Below, piece after piece: positions 43,835 through 52,391 of a DNA stretch of 64,000 bases (the stretch's first letter is position 1; each line of letters opens with the position of its first letter). Origin of the DNA: Paenibacillus sp. Soil787 (GTDB lineage: Bacteria; Bacillota; Bacilli; Paenibacillales; NBRC-103111); the NCBI RefSeq assembly GCF_001429545.1, contig NZ_LMSP01000001.1, positions 663,189 through 727,188 on the forward strand. The letters are read 5' to 3'. Made by a program: the position numbers and the translations under genes. The notes beneath the pieces were generated by a model. The model ran no database searches, was not told the DNA's origin, and saw nothing but the letters and a program-made list of their open reading frames with translations.

Positions 43835-45556
43835 ATGTCAGAAAATAATTTACTTTCAAAGAACAGTGCGCCGCACAGCGAAGTCGAGCACATTAAAACT
43901 AGAACCAATTACTTGCGTGGGAGTCTCGAAGATACGCTGAAAGATGCAATTACGGGGTCCATCCCTGAGGATGATAACCGTTTGATGAAGTTTCACGGAA
44001 GCTATATGCAGGACGACAGGGATCTGCGCAATGAACGGCAAAAGCAGAAGCTGGAGCCGGCTTATCAGTTCATGCTTCGTGTGCGTGCCGCTGGCGGAAT
44101 CGTTACACCAGAGCAATGGTTGATGATGGATCAGGTCGCACAGAAGTATGCAAACGGAACGATCCGTCTGACGACGCGTCAATCTTTCCAGCTTCACGGT
44201 GTGTTGAAGTGGAATTTGAAGAAGACGATCCGTGAAGTGAATGATTCGTTGTTAAGTACGCTGGCTGCGTGCGGTGACGTTAACCGTAACGTCATGTGTA
44301 ATCCGAATCCTTACCAGTCGGAAGTTCATGCTGAAGTATACGAATGGGCAAGCCGCGTTAGCAACCATCTTGATCCACAGACCAAAGCCTATCACGAGAT
44401 CTGGCTTGACGGCGAAAAAGTAGTGGACAGTCAAGACGGCGTTGAACAAGAGCCGATCTATGGAAAGGTGTATTTGCCGCGTAAGTTCAAAATCGGTATT
44501 GCGGTACCACCTTCCAATGATGTGGATGTCTTCTCACAGGATTTGGGTTTCATTGCTATTGTTGAAGATGGACGTCTGAAAGGCTTCAATGTATCTGTAG
44601 GTGGCGGCATGGGGATGAGCCATGGCGATCCGTTGACTTACCCGCAAGTAGCTCAAGTGATTGGATTCATCACGCCGGATCAGATGATTGATTTGGCAGA
44701 GAAGACGGTTACGATTCAACGTGATTATGGTGATCGCTCTGTGCGAAAACATGCTCGTTTTAAATATACGATTGATGACCGCGGCATTGATTGGTTCGTT
44801 GGTGAACTAACCGCTCGTTTAGGCTGGAAGCTGGAAGCAGCGCGTCCATATCATTTTGATCATAATGGAGATCGCTATGGCTGGGTGAAGGGTAGCAACG
44901 GGAAATGGCATTTCAACCTGTTTATCCAAAACGGTCGTGTGAAAGACGAAGATAACTACCTGCTGATGACCGGGCTTCGTGAAATTGCCAAAGTGCATAA
45001 CGGGGACTTCAGACTTACGGCGAACCAGAATCTGGTGATCGGTAATGTGAGCACTCAGAAGAAGAAAAAGATCGAAGAGCTGATCAAAGAATATGGTCTT
45101 ACGGATGGACTTCAGTACTCCGCATTGCGCAGAAGCTCTATGGCCTGTGTGTCTCTGCCGACTTGCGGCATGGCGATGGCTGAAGCGGAGCGTTACCTTC
45201 CAGAATTAATGGATAAAATCGAGCCGATGTTGGAAGAAGCCGGGTTGAGTGATAAAGAGATCATTATCCGCATGACCGGTTGTCCGAACGGATGCGCCCG
45301 TCCAATGCTGGCGGAAATCGCGTTCATTGGTAAGGCACCTGGCAAATACAACATGTATTTGGGCGGTGGGCATTCCGGAAATCGACTGAACAAGCTGTAT
45401 AAGGAAAACATCGGTGAAGTGGAAATACTGGAGTCGCTGCGACCGATTGTGAATCAATATGCGAAGGAACGGCAAGAAAACGAGCATTTTGGCGATTTTG
45501 TCATTCGCGCCGGCTATGTCAAAGAAGTTCGTTCCGGACAAGATTTTCATTCATAA
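43835..45556 (+). CDS. cysI: Sulfite reductase hemoprotein beta subunit
   Basis: 573 residues. The siroheme/4Fe-4S cysteines lie in [20 protein letters not shown] and [23 protein letters not shown] and [12 protein letters not shown] are typical substrate-binding regions. GAGAGGAGAAAGG before the ATG. Works with CysJ in assimilatory sulfate reduction; genes for sulfate activation are not in the window. Confidence 0.96.
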   Translation: MSENNLLSKNSAPHSEVEHIKTRTNYLRGSLEDTLKDAITGSIPEDDNRLMKFHGSYMQDDRDLRNERQKQKLEPAYQFMLRVRAAGGIVTPEQWLMMDQVAQKYANGTIRLTTRQSFQLHGVLKWNLKKTIREVNDSLLSTLAACGDVNRNVMCNPNPYQSEVHAEVYEWASRVSNHLDPQTKAYHEIWLDGEKVVDSQDGVEQEPIYGKVYLPRKFKIGIAVPPSNDVDVFSQDLGFIAIVEDGRLKGFNVSVGGGMGMSHGDPLTYPQVAQVIGFITPDQMIDLAEKTVTIQRDYGDRSVRKHARFKYTIDDRGIDWFVGELTARLGWKLEAARPYHFDHNGDRYGWVKGSNGKWHFNLFIQNGRVKDEDNYLLMTGLREIAKVHNGDFRLTANQNLVIGNVSTQKKKKIEELIKEYGLTDGLQYSALRRSSMACVSLPTCGMAMAEAERYLPELMDKIEPMLEEAGLSDKEIIIRMTGCPNGCARPMLAEIAFIGKAPGKYNMYLGGGHSGNRLNKLYKENIGEVEILESLRPIVNQYAKERQENEHFGDFVIRAGYVKEVRSGQDFHS

Positions 45557-45604
45557 AATCTGGTTTAACCCATTTTAAATATGTTTCCGGAAATTATCGG
45601 AAAT

Positions 45605-45642
45605 GCGAAGAAGTGTGTCACTTAGACGCACTTCTTTTTTTT
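45605..45642 (+). terminator. Intrinsic terminator after cysI
   Basis: AGAAGTGTGT pairs with ACGCACTTCT (one G-U), then eight T. Confidence 0.85.
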
Positions 45643-45655
45643 GTGTAGATACGCC

Positions 45656-45699
45656 AGAAAGTATAAGTTTCGAGGTAGAGCATGAGGATCTCCCTTTCT
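45656..45699. repeat. 44-bp dispersed element, copy 1
   Basis: Begins AGAAAGTATAAGTTTCGAGG and ends CCCTTTCT, so its ends are inverted (AGAAAG/CTTTCT). A second copy of the same length is at 61840-61883, with most positions matching. Confidence 0.6.
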
Positions 45700-45739
45700 A
45701 ATTATTTTGGTAAATTTGGTAGTAGAGAGAGAAGGTATA

Positions 45740-45860
45740 CTAGCGCACAAAAATTGTGCGCAAGGTCGTCGGATCGGTCGCGACCGGACGCTAGCGCACA
45801 AAAATTGTGCGCAAGGTCGTCTGATTCGTCGTGACCGGATGCTAGAGCACGGTAGTGCTT
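45740..45860. repeat. 51-bp tandem repeat with hairpins
   Basis: CTAG at 45740, 45791 and 45842 marks 2.3 copies with an exact 51-bp period. Each full copy holds the hairpin GCGCACAA-AAA-TTGTGCGC (45743-45761, 45794-45812) and a GC-rich GGTCG...CGACC segment. No gene; the stretch 45557-46132 carries this, the 44-bp element, a terminator and the arsR promoter. Confidence 0.75.
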
Positions 45861-45931
45861 CTTTCAAAAAATCCTATTGTAATTTTGCATAACTTTAAGT
45901 GAATTATCTATTTATCAGGTCGTGAAGTACA

Positions 45932-45980
45932 CGCCGAATGCTCCGGAAATTCATTTCCGGAGCATTCGGTTATTGTTTTC
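45932..45980. terminator. Strong hairpin, terminator-like
   Basis: A perfect 16-bp stem (CCGAATGCTCCGGAAA and its complement) with TTCA loop and a T-rich tail. No coding gene ends immediately before it; it insulates arsR from the repeats upstream. Confidence 0.6.
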
Positions 45981-46047
45981 ATCTGTTTTTAGTAATTCCT
46001 GATTTTACACCAAATAAAGTAGATGGTTCGAGTACTAAATTAATTTC

Positions 46048-46086
46048 GAATATTCCTTGACAGGAATATTCCAATTAGGGTATATT
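46048..46086 (+). promoter_or_regulatory. arsR promoter with operator around the -35
   Basis: GAATATTCC-TTGACA-GGAATATTC (46048-46071): a perfect inverted repeat whose centre is the consensus -35. TATATT follows 18 nt after the -35 (46081-46086). Binding by the ArsR protein there would block its own promoter. Confidence 0.65.
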
Positions 46087-46132
46087 GTTATTAGAAGTTA
46101 AATAACTTGTTAACGAAACGAGGTGGCCTGAC

Positions 46133-46225
46133 TTGACTAGAAGTGGAACTGGAACTGGAACTGGAACTGGAACTGGAACTGGAACTGGAACTGGAACTGG
46201 AACTAGAAATCATCATCATGGATAA
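46133..46225 (+). CDS. Possible leader peptide of Gly-Thr repeats before arsR
   Basis: AGGTGG (46121-46126) is 6 nt before TTG 46133, which opens 30 codons: MTRS, then ten Gly-Thr pairs from the GGAACT repeat, then RNHHHG and TAA. Its stop overlaps the ATG of arsR by 8 nt. ArsR itself has no ribosome site, so this peptide may serve to deliver ribosomes to it. Changes in repeat number keep the frame. Inference from layout only; no homologue known to me. Confidence 0.4.
   Translation: MTRSGTGTGTGTGTGTGTGTGTGTRNHHHG
46145..46204. repeat. Hexanucleotide minisatellite (GGAACT)10
   Basis: Ten uninterrupted copies of GGAACT directly upstream of the arsR start. Perfect short repeats like this are prone to slippage. 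Confidence 0.95.
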
Positions 46226-46541
46226 TACAACATTTATCGCACTGGCCGAACCCAACCGTTTACGCATTGTTGAGCTCTTGTTAGAAGGTCCCTTGACTGT
46301 AGGGGATATCGCCGATGGTCTTGGGCTTCGCCAGCCTCAAGCCTCGAAGCATCTACGTGTACTATTGGAGGCCGGACTAGTCGAGGTGCAGGCAGTCGCC
46401 AATCGCCGGAACTACAAACTGCGATTGGAACCATTTCAAGAACTGGACACTTGGCTTGAAACCTACCGCAGTGTCTGGGATGAACGACTTGATGCTCTGA
46501 AGAATTACCTTCAGAAGCTGAGAAACAAAGAAAATAAATAA
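46218..46541 (+). CDS. ArsR-family winged-helix regulator
   Basis: 107 residues from ATG 46218. FIALAEPNRLRIVELLLEG, then the HTH VGDIADGLGLRQPQASKHLRVLLEAGLV. No metal-binding ELCVCDL motif; this subgroup typically pairs with an SRPBCC/AHSA1 protein, as here. There is no ribosome site close upstream, only the GGAACT repeats, so translation may be coupled to the leader frame. Reading from GTG 46143 would add an improbable (Leu-Glu)n tail. Confidence 0.88.
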   Translation: MDNTTFIALAEPNRLRIVELLLEGPLTVGDIADGLGLRQPQASKHLRVLLEAGLVEVQAVANRRNYKLRLEPFQELDTWLETYRSVWDERLDALKNYLQKLRNKENK

Positions 46542-46565
46542 AACCAAATTTTAGGAGGATTTTCA

Positions 46566-47075
46566 ATGTCAAATCAAATGACTACTAAGGTAGAAGGTCA
46601 GGTACTAATTTTGGAGCGTGTTTTTAACGCGCCGCGCGAGCTTGTATTCAAAGCATTCACCGAAGCTGAACACCTGAAGCATTGGTGGGGACCTCGCGGT
46701 TGGACGCTTACGGTTTGCAACGTCGATTTTCGTTCAGGTGGTATCTGGCATTACTGCATGAAGTGTATCGATCCGAATCAAGGAGATTTCTACGGATATG
46801 AATCTTGGGGGAAAGCAGTCTATGGGGAAATCGTTGAGGCGGAGAAAATCGCTTACGTCGATTACTTCTCGGATGCCGAAGGGAATGAAAATGAGGGTAT
46901 GCCATCGTCTCAGATAACGATGACTTTTGTAGAGCATGAAGGCAAGACCAAGCTTATCAACCGCGCACAATACGAATCTGCTGAAGCGCTCAAAGCCGTC
47001 ATGGAGATGGGGATGGAGCAAGGAATTACTGAAACTTATGATCGTCTTTCCGAGCATCTGCAATCCATTCAATAA
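46566..47075 (+). CDS. SRPBCC (AHSA1-like) domain protein
   Basis: 169 residues. LERVFNAPRELVFKAFTEAEHLKHWWGPRGW is the START/AHSA1 signature; FRSGGIWHYCM and a C-terminal long helix (MEQGITETYDRLSEHL) complete the helix-grip fold, which encloses a hydrophobic ligand cavity. TAGGAGG before the ATG, 24 nt after arsR, so co-transcribed. Ligand unknown; the arsR pair may respond to a small hydrophobic compound. Confidence 0.9.
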   Translation: MSNQMTTKVEGQVLILERVFNAPRELVFKAFTEAEHLKHWWGPRGWTLTVCNVDFRSGGIWHYCMKCIDPNQGDFYGYESWGKAVYGEIVEAEKIAYVDYFSDAEGNENEGMPSSQITMTFVEHEGKTKLINRAQYESAEALKAVMEMGMEQGITETYDRLSEHLQSIQ

Positions 47076-47087
47076 TCTCTTATCACG

Positions 47088-47124
47088 AGGCCGTTCGGCA
47101 TAGAGCCGGCGGCTTGTTTTTTTC
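47088..47124 (+). terminator. Intrinsic terminator
   Basis: AGGCCG pairs with CGGCTT (one G-U), with an inner CGGC-ATAGA-GCCG stem, and a run of seven T follows. Confidence 0.7.
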
Positions 47125-47170
47125 GGAGTTAGTGGGTATAACGATGTAATCTGAGTAAGTGTAGCGATGT

Positions 47171-47428
47171 TTGCATTTTAACCAGTTAGGCACTCTTCTT
47201 GCGAGTGTAGCGATGTTTTTCATCGTTACACTCACTCGTAATCGCTCACACGCAACTTTAACGAGGAAAAACATCGTCTTAGCTTGCATTTTAGCCAGTT
47301 AGGCATTCTTCTTGCGACTGTTACGATGTTTTTCATCGTTACATTTACTCATAATCACTCATACGTAACTTTAGCGATGAAAAACATCGTCTCAGTTTGC
47401 ATTTTAACCAGTGGGGCACTCTTCCTGA
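47171..47428. repeat. 113-bp tandem repeat (2.3 copies)
   Basis: TTGCATTTTA(A/G)CCAGT recurs at 47171, 47284 and 47397, an exact 113-bp period. Each unit contains CGATG-TTTTT-CATCG and a later GAAAAACATCG, so strong hairpins. No credible gene lies in 47076-47754; 47429-47700 shows nothing recognisable. Confidence 0.8.
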
Positions 47429-47754
47429 AATAATTGAGCCTTTTTATAGGCAATAAAGCGACTTTAACTGGATATATTTCACAATTATCGCGTGAATAAC
47501 GCAGTTTAGGTTGCTTATTGTTGTTTGAAATACAACTTTGTCGTTCCATACAACCATGTTCGATCTTGTTAGATAACTATCATCAGCAAATGACATGAAG
47601 TTGCAAAAAAACAGAAATTTTATTAAATGTTGAAATAATATTTCACAAATTTGTCATAAAGTTTATCGAGCCAATCATTACCTTTTTCAGCATCCTGTTT
47701 TATAATAGGTATTATACAAACCATTATTGAACAGAATTGGTGTGAATATCTGAT

Positions 47755-47904
47755 ATGGAACTACTATTATTAGAAAAAATCGAAGCATTGCGTACTGAAA
47801 TGATCGAAGAAGCATATTTACATGGAAGTTTAACGCACGAGAAAGTAGTAGATCTTAGTCAAAAATTAGATGAATATATTGTTAACTTTCAAGAGTTAAA
47901 ATAA
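47755..47904 (+). CDS. Spo0E-like aspartyl-phosphate phosphatase
   Basis: 49 residues: LEKIEALRTEMIEEAYLHG, SLTHEKVVDLSQKLDEYIV. The Spo0E signature SxxxD is present as SQKLD. Members dephosphorylate Spo0A-P and delay sporulation. Two-helix hairpin, cytoplasmic. TATAAT-like sequence about 55 nt upstream; the ribosome site (GGTGTGA) is weak. Followed by a terminator, so single-gene unit. Confidence 0.85.
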   Translation: MELLLLEKIEALRTEMIEEAYLHGSLTHEKVVDLSQKLDEYIVNFQELK

Positions 47905-47929
47905 TATTACTTACATAGAGAATGGGTCA

Positions 47930-47958
47930 GGGGATATGCATATGTATATCCTTTTTTT
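47930..47958 (+). terminator. Intrinsic terminator after Spo0E-like gene
   Basis: GGATAT (47932-47937) pairs with ATATCC (47946-47951), then seven T. Confidence 0.75.
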
Positions 47959-47984
47959 GTTATTTAAAATCTATTAGACTTTTG

Positions 47985-48095
47985 GTGTTAGTGTTAGTGT
48001 TAGTGTTAGTGTTAGTGTTAGTGTTAGTGTTGGTGTTGGTGTTGGTGTTGGTGTTGGTGTTGGTGTTGGTGTTGATGTTGGTATTGGTGTTGGTG
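47985..48095. repeat. Hexanucleotide minisatellite (GTGTTA/GTGTTG)n
   Basis: About 18 units of period 6: a block of GTGTTA units, then a block of GTGTTG with a few point changes at the far end. It lies between the Spo0E-like gene and the end of the cyd operon, which run towards each other. Confidence 0.9.
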
Positions 48096-48166
48096 GAAGG
48101 AAAAGCATCCAAGAACAGAAGAAACGCCGTTTCACCTTCCTCCAGCTTCGTAGTTATTCAAATGGG

Positions 48167-48271
48167 TTATTCGGGAAACCTATCCTGCCCTCTAGAGAAC
48201 ATCATGAACAAAATTCCGATTGAAAAAGCCACAAGCAGCAAAGGCGCAATCATAAGCAGAAAAAATTCCAT
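48167..48271 (-). CDS. cydS: CydS-like small subunit of cytochrome bd oxidase
   Basis: 34 residues: MEFFLLMIAPLLLVAFSIG, then ILFMMFSRGQDRFPE. A single transmembrane helix beginning FLLMIAP, which resembles CydS, the third subunit seen in Bacillaceae-type bd oxidases. It starts 5 nt after the cydB stop and has GGGTGAT as ribosome site, overlapping the cydB end. Predicted to be the accessory subunit packed against CydA. Short, so homology rests on position and hydrophobic pattern. Confidence 0.7.
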   Translation of the reverse strand: MEFFLLMIAPLLLVAFSIGILFMMFSRGQDRFPE

Positions 48272-48276
48272 CCTTA

Positions 48277-49308
48277 TCACCCTTTCTTGGTGGGATTCCC
48301 TCGCACATATTCAGCGTCGAACAGGAACAGTCGCATTAGTAAAACAAGTGATGGAATAAGCAGACATAGTCCTGCAAGGAAAACGACAATTAGGGAGATA
48401 GCCATCGCATCGTTCGTGAAATTTTGGTGAATGGTAATGAACGGATAAAGGATATACGGCAAGTGGGAAGCTCCATATCCGAAGATAGCAAAAGCGAATT
48501 GCAGCATGACAAGAATAAATGCCCAGCCAAAGCTTTTTCGTTTATAAACCAGATAGACGGCAGCTATGAAGCATAGTAAGGAAGCAATGAACATCCAAGA
48601 CAGATCAAGCATAGCCTGGAAATGCTCCGGATTGTGCCAGCGAATAGCGAAAAAAACAAATATACTGCACACGATTGTTGGCGGACTCCAACCTAGTGCG
48701 TATCCCCGGACGATTTCAAGTGCTTCATAGTCCTGCGCTTTGTTGGCATAGTAGGAAAGAAACATCGCAGAAATGTAAAGTACGCTGACAAGTGCAAGGA
48801 GCACGACCGACCAGGAATAAGAGCTTGTGAAGAGCTTGCCAAAGTGTAAAATAACCTTGCCATTCTCCTCTGTCATATAGCCACCCTCTGATATCGTCAG
48901 GACGGTAGATAAGGAAGCAGGAATGAGGAGGCCGGTAGCTCCATATAAAAAGGTATACAAGTGGCTTTGTTTTTGCATTTGTCCATAAATACTAAAAGCA
49001 TAATAAGAGCCGCGTATGGCAAGTAGAACAATCGCGATGCTGCCAGGCACCAAAAGGGCTGTTCCAAAGTAATACGAGCTATCTGGAAAAAAGCCGACTA
49101 TACCGACAAAGAAGAAAACAAGGAAAACATTCGTAACCTCCCATACGGGTGATAGGTAACGTTTGATGATGTTTTCAACCAGATGTTTTTTTCCGGTAGC
49201 GTAGGAGTAATAACTGAAGAAGCCTGCCCCGAAATCAATGGAAGCAACGATCAAATAGCCGTACAGAAATATCCATAAGACCGTAATGCCAATTAACTCA
49301 TACTTCAC
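48277..49308 (-). CDS. cydB: Cytochrome bd ubiquinol oxidase subunit II
   Basis: 343 residues, about nine transmembrane segments. LWIFLYGYLIVASIDFGAG at the N-terminus and WEVTNVFLVFF are typical CydB. The start is GTG 49308, overlapping the cydA stop (GTGA). Forms the membrane heterodimer with CydA; terminal oxidase for low oxygen. Confidence 0.93.
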   Translation of the reverse strand: MKYELIGITVLWIFLYGYLIVASIDFGAGFFSYYSYATGKKHLVENIIKRYLSPVWEVTNVFLVFFFVGIVGFFPDSSYYFGTALLVPGSIAIVLLAIRGSYYAFSIYGQMQKQSHLYTFLYGATGLLIPASLSTVLTISEGGYMTEENGKVILHFGKLFTSSYSWSVVLLALVSVLYISAMFLSYYANKAQDYEALEIVRGYALGWSPPTIVCSIFVFFAIRWHNPEHFQAMLDLSWMFIASLLCFIAAVYLVYKRKSFGWAFILVMLQFAFAIFGYGASHLPYILYPFITIHQNFTNDAMAISLIVVFLAGLCLLIPSLVLLMRLFLFDAEYVRGNPTKKG

Positions 49309-50648
49309 TGTGTAGGTCCCCCTTCAATGCCTCTGCTCTTGAGTTCATCTTGTACATCGCTGTTCGTGAACATTTTCCTAAGCACTTTGACCAAAGTTAA
49401 CCCAATCGCTACATATAGGATGCAGAACAAAAGGAGCATCAGATCCACATGTGTGGAGGTGGTCGCTCCATGGACGGTCTTCATATAACCTCGAAGGATC
49501 CAAGGCTGTCTGCCTACCTCCGCATAAATCCAACCCAATTCAATCCCCAAAATGGCAAGGGGGCCTGAAAGGATGATCAACCTCAACACCCAACTTGGAT
49601 ATTGGATACTTTTTAATTTGTAAACCATCCAAACAGTTAGCATAGAAAGTACCGTAAGGAAGATGCCTATCGTGACCATCGAATCAAAGTAATAATGAAC
49701 AATAAGAGGGGGCCGCTCATCAACAGGTGTTTCATTTAAGCCCTGAACGACCGAATTCGGGTTATCGTGAGCTAGAATGCTTAGGGCGAATGGGATTTTA
49801 AACCCGTATTTAATCTGATGATCTTCTGTTAAAATCCCACCTAGAACAAGCGGCACCTGTTTAGCCGTTTCAAAATGCCATTCAGCGGCAGCCAGCTTCT
49901 CGGGTTGGTATTTAGCCAAAAATTTCCCGGAGAGATCTCCAATCAGTGCAGTTGACATTGAAAAAATAAGAGCAGCGACCATCGTTAGCTTGAGCGCTTT
50001 GCGGTGATAAAGCGAATCGCGCTTCTTAAGCAAAGCAGCGCCGGCAATCGCCGCAAGGACGAAGGAGCTTGTCATATAAGCCGAAGAAAGCACATGTGCT
50101 ACCTTCGTTGGGGTAGCGGGATTGAACATAGCTATAAGCGGCTGAATGTTTGTAATGGAGCCGTTCTCTAGCTTAAAACCCTGCGGGGTATTCATAAACG
50201 CGTTAACAGTAGTGATAAAAAAAGCAGACGCTGAAGATCCGAGCATGACCGGAATGCTGAGCAGGAAATGAGTGATAGGCTTGCGGAAGCGATCCCAAGT
50301 GTATAGATAGATGCCTAAGAAGATAGCTTCAAAGAAAAAGGCGAAGGTCTCCATAAACAAAGGCAAAGCAATCGCTTGGCCGGCAACACGCATAAAGCTC
50401 GGCCACAGCAGGCTCAGCTGTAGACCTATCGCGGTTCCAGTGACAACACCAACAGCGACGGTTATGACGAAGCCGCGGGCCCAACGCCGCGCAAGAAGTA
50501 TGTAGTAAGGATCGTTTCGTTTAATGCCAGTCCATTCGGCGAATGCGATCATGATGGGAATACCGACACCTACGGTAGCGAAGATAATATGGAAGGCGAA
50601 TGTGAGCTCTGTGAGCATTCGGCTGTAAAGCACGGGATCATAGGACAT
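49305..50648 (-). CDS. cydA: Cytochrome bd ubiquinol oxidase subunit I
   Basis: 447 residues from ATG 50648, with AAAAGGAG upstream; a longer frame to 50774 has no ribosome site and its extra residues are not CydA-like. Heme ligand His in ELTFAFHIIFATVGVG, GRQPWILRGYMKT near the C-terminus, and a short Q loop, as in Gram-positive enzymes. First gene of cydABS. The 50649-50820 leader shows no clear regulator box. Confidence 0.94.
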   Translation of the reverse strand: MSYDPVLYSRMLTELTFAFHIIFATVGVGIPIMIAFAEWTGIKRNDPYYILLARRWARGFVITVAVGVVTGTAIGLQLSLLWPSFMRVAGQAIALPLFMETFAFFFEAIFLGIYLYTWDRFRKPITHFLLSIPVMLGSSASAFFITTVNAFMNTPQGFKLENGSITNIQPLIAMFNPATPTKVAHVLSSAYMTSSFVLAAIAGAALLKKRDSLYHRKALKLTMVAALIFSMSTALIGDLSGKFLAKYQPEKLAAAEWHFETAKQVPLVLGGILTEDHQIKYGFKIPFALSILAHDNPNSVVQGLNETPVDERPPLIVHYYFDSMVTIGIFLTVLSMLTVWMVYKLKSIQYPSWVLRLIILSGPLAILGIELGWIYAEVGRQPWILRGYMKTVHGATTSTHVDLMLLLFCILYVAIGLTLVKVLRKMFTNSDVQDELKSRGIEGGPTQ

Positions 50649-50883
50649 ATGTGATGTACTCCTTTTCAACTTAAAATTGCTTGGGATATCAGTTAGTGCG
50701 AATTTGCGAACATTTGTCGGAGCCAGGAAAGAAGCATGAGAGAAGCAATAAGGATGCAGAGCCATATTAACCATTTCTCTTGCTTTTTGTACTTATCTAT
50801 TTGATTCACCTACTGTACGGGTCAGAATGAATGGTTACACCCTATTAGAATGCCAATATAATGAAATTTTACTCTGAGTAAGA

Positions 50884-50917
50884 TGAAAACCCTCAGGCAA
50901 TATGCCTGAGGGTTTTT
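50884..50917. terminator. Bidirectional intrinsic terminator
   Basis: AAAACCCTCAGGCA and TGCCTGAGGGTTTT form a perfect 14-bp stem with A and T tails. It ends the minus-strand MFS gene. Confidence 0.9.
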
Positions 50918-50960
50918 CGTTCGAATTCCTATGGAAGCCGATATTATGTCACTAATATGT

Positions 50961-52337
50961 TCAGTGTTCGATTGCAACACTTGCATTCTTGGTTCGGAAT
51001 TGCACGTGGTAGAAGAGCAAGATCCCCACATGCAATGCGGCAAGAATGAGATAAAAATTACTGAATAGGTAACTGTTCGGATCGACATTTAATGGATTCC
51101 AATGCATGGATGAACCCTGTGCGGCAACAATTCCGTAAACGCCTGCAGCTATTCCTTGAGCAATAAAACTGACCATCGAGAAAAGTCCCATACCAACTCC
51201 AATCTGATCTTTGGGCAATGATCTTGAAATGGAATTGGACATGGCAATTTGCAAGAAAGATTGGCCTACGTTTCCGAATATCAAAAAGAATGAAATCCAT
51301 AGCGGCGAGATGCCTGTAAAGATGGACAATAAGACAAAACAAAAAATTAAAGAACCGGATGCAACAGAGAATAGATAGGAATTGCCCTTCAGATCCGCCA
51401 GTTTTCCGCCTTTTCGCCCCAGAAGGGCGGAGGCTGCTGCCGCAGGGACCATGGCGAAACCGATCCAATTCGAACCAAGATGATAAACTTGTGAAAACAG
51501 AATCGGGGTTAAGAAGTACAAGGAAACGCCTATGCCACTTATGAGAAACGTCAGCGTTATTGCTATGGTATACTTCTTGTTACGAAACAATCGAGGTTGG
51601 ATAAAGGGGTCTTCGACGGTACGAATTCGAACGATGAAGAGGATTAAGGTCGCTAAACCGACAACCAAATACCACCAGGTTCGATTCGTGACCCCTAGCA
51701 GAAGCAGGGCAATGGATGCGGCGAGCAAGCTTCCGCCAAGCCAATCGAATTTACGCGGAGCTTGTTTCTCTTCATGCTCGAGATATTTTCGATACAACGG
51801 CAGCAGTAACAAAATCAATAGGGAAGGCAGAAACAGCCATCTCCAATTCACAAAGCTGACGATAGTAGCGGAAAAAACTGGCGCAAGAGCGCTTCCGAGC
51901 GCAAGCCCGACGGCTGTCATGCTTAATGCGGAGCCTCTCTTCTCAGGCGCAAAATAACGTACAGGGATAATCAGCGCAATGGCCGGAATAGCCGCAGCCC
52001 CCGCAGATTGCAGGCATCTTCCAAGAAGTGCGAACCAGAAGGTTTGGGAAACGAGTCCCATAAGTGAACCCGCCGCAAACAACGTCATTCCGAACGTCAG
52101 TAGGCTCTTCAGTTGGAATCTGTCCGCCAATTTCCCATAAGTCACAGTTCCAAACGCGTAGATAAGCGTATAGGCGGATGACAGCCAACTCACCTGAGCA
52201 AGGGTAAGATGAAACTCCTCGCTGATTTGCGGAAGCACAATGTTAAACATTAAGGCGCTCATCGATGACATCATAACGGTAAACATCAATAATCGCATTA
52301 AGATAGGGCCTTTTTGCAGCATGGTTTCAGAATTCAT
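50961..52337 (-). CDS. MFS drug-efflux-type transporter (DHA2, 14 TM)
   Basis: 458 residues. N-terminal MFNIVLPQISEEF and LSSAYTLIYAFGTVTYGKLADRF, motif C-like GLALGSALAPVF, and about 14 hydrophobic segments, as in Tet(L)/QacA-type antiporters. A perfect operator palindrome lies directly upstream, shared with the tetR gene before it. Substrate unknown; probably a lipophilic drug or metabolite that acts as the TetR ligand. Confidence 0.88.
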   Translation of the reverse strand: MNSETMLQKGPILMRLLMFTVMMSSMSALMFNIVLPQISEEFHLTLAQVSWLSSAYTLIYAFGTVTYGKLADRFQLKSLLTFGMTLFAAGSLMGLVSQTFWFALLGRCLQSAGAAAIPAIALIIPVRYFAPEKRGSALSMTAVGLALGSALAPVFSATIVSFVNWRWLFLPSLLILLLLPLYRKYLEHEEKQAPRKFDWLGGSLLAASIALLLLGVTNRTWWYLVVGLATLILFIVRIRTVEDPFIQPRLFRNKKYTIAITLTFLISGIGVSLYFLTPILFSQVYHLGSNWIGFAMVPAAAASALLGRKGGKLADLKGNSYLFSVASGSLIFCFVLLSIFTGISPLWISFFLIFGNVGQSFLQIAMSNSISRSLPKDQIGVGMGLFSMVSFIAQGIAAGVYGIVAAQGSSMHWNPLNVDPNSYLFSNFYLILAALHVGILLFYHVQFRTKNASVAIEH

Positions 52338-52362
52338 GATTCATCTCTCCTTTTTGGGTATG

Positions 52363-52384
52363 AATGCAAGCACATACTTGCATT
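52363..52384. promoter_or_regulatory. TetR operator before the MFS gene
   Basis: AATGCAAG-N6-CTTGCATT, a perfect 8+6+8 palindrome, lies 26 bp from the MFS start. The same architecture is found upstream of tetR (52986-53007). Confidence 0.7.
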
Positions 52385-52391
52385 TAATTTA

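Noticed and set aside
45622-45867. Minus-strand Arg/Cys-rich frame across the 51-bp repeats
   Set aside because: It merely translates the repeat; no ribosome site and no family resemblance.
46143-46217. arsR N-terminal extension coding (Leu-Glu)n from GTG 46143
   Set aside because: The ribosome site is 17 nt away and the ArsR family starts at the ATG at 46218; the other frame through the repeat has the better-spaced start.
47922-48359. A long open frame reading (Leu-Val)n through the hexanucleotide repeat
   Set aside because: It exists only because the period-6 repeat has no stops; it has no ribosome site, crosses a terminator, and overlaps cydS and the cydB end on the other strand.
50649-50774. 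Upstream extension of CydA by 42 residues
   Set aside because: No ribosome site, residues not CydA-like; ATG 50648 has a strong site and a standard N-terminus.
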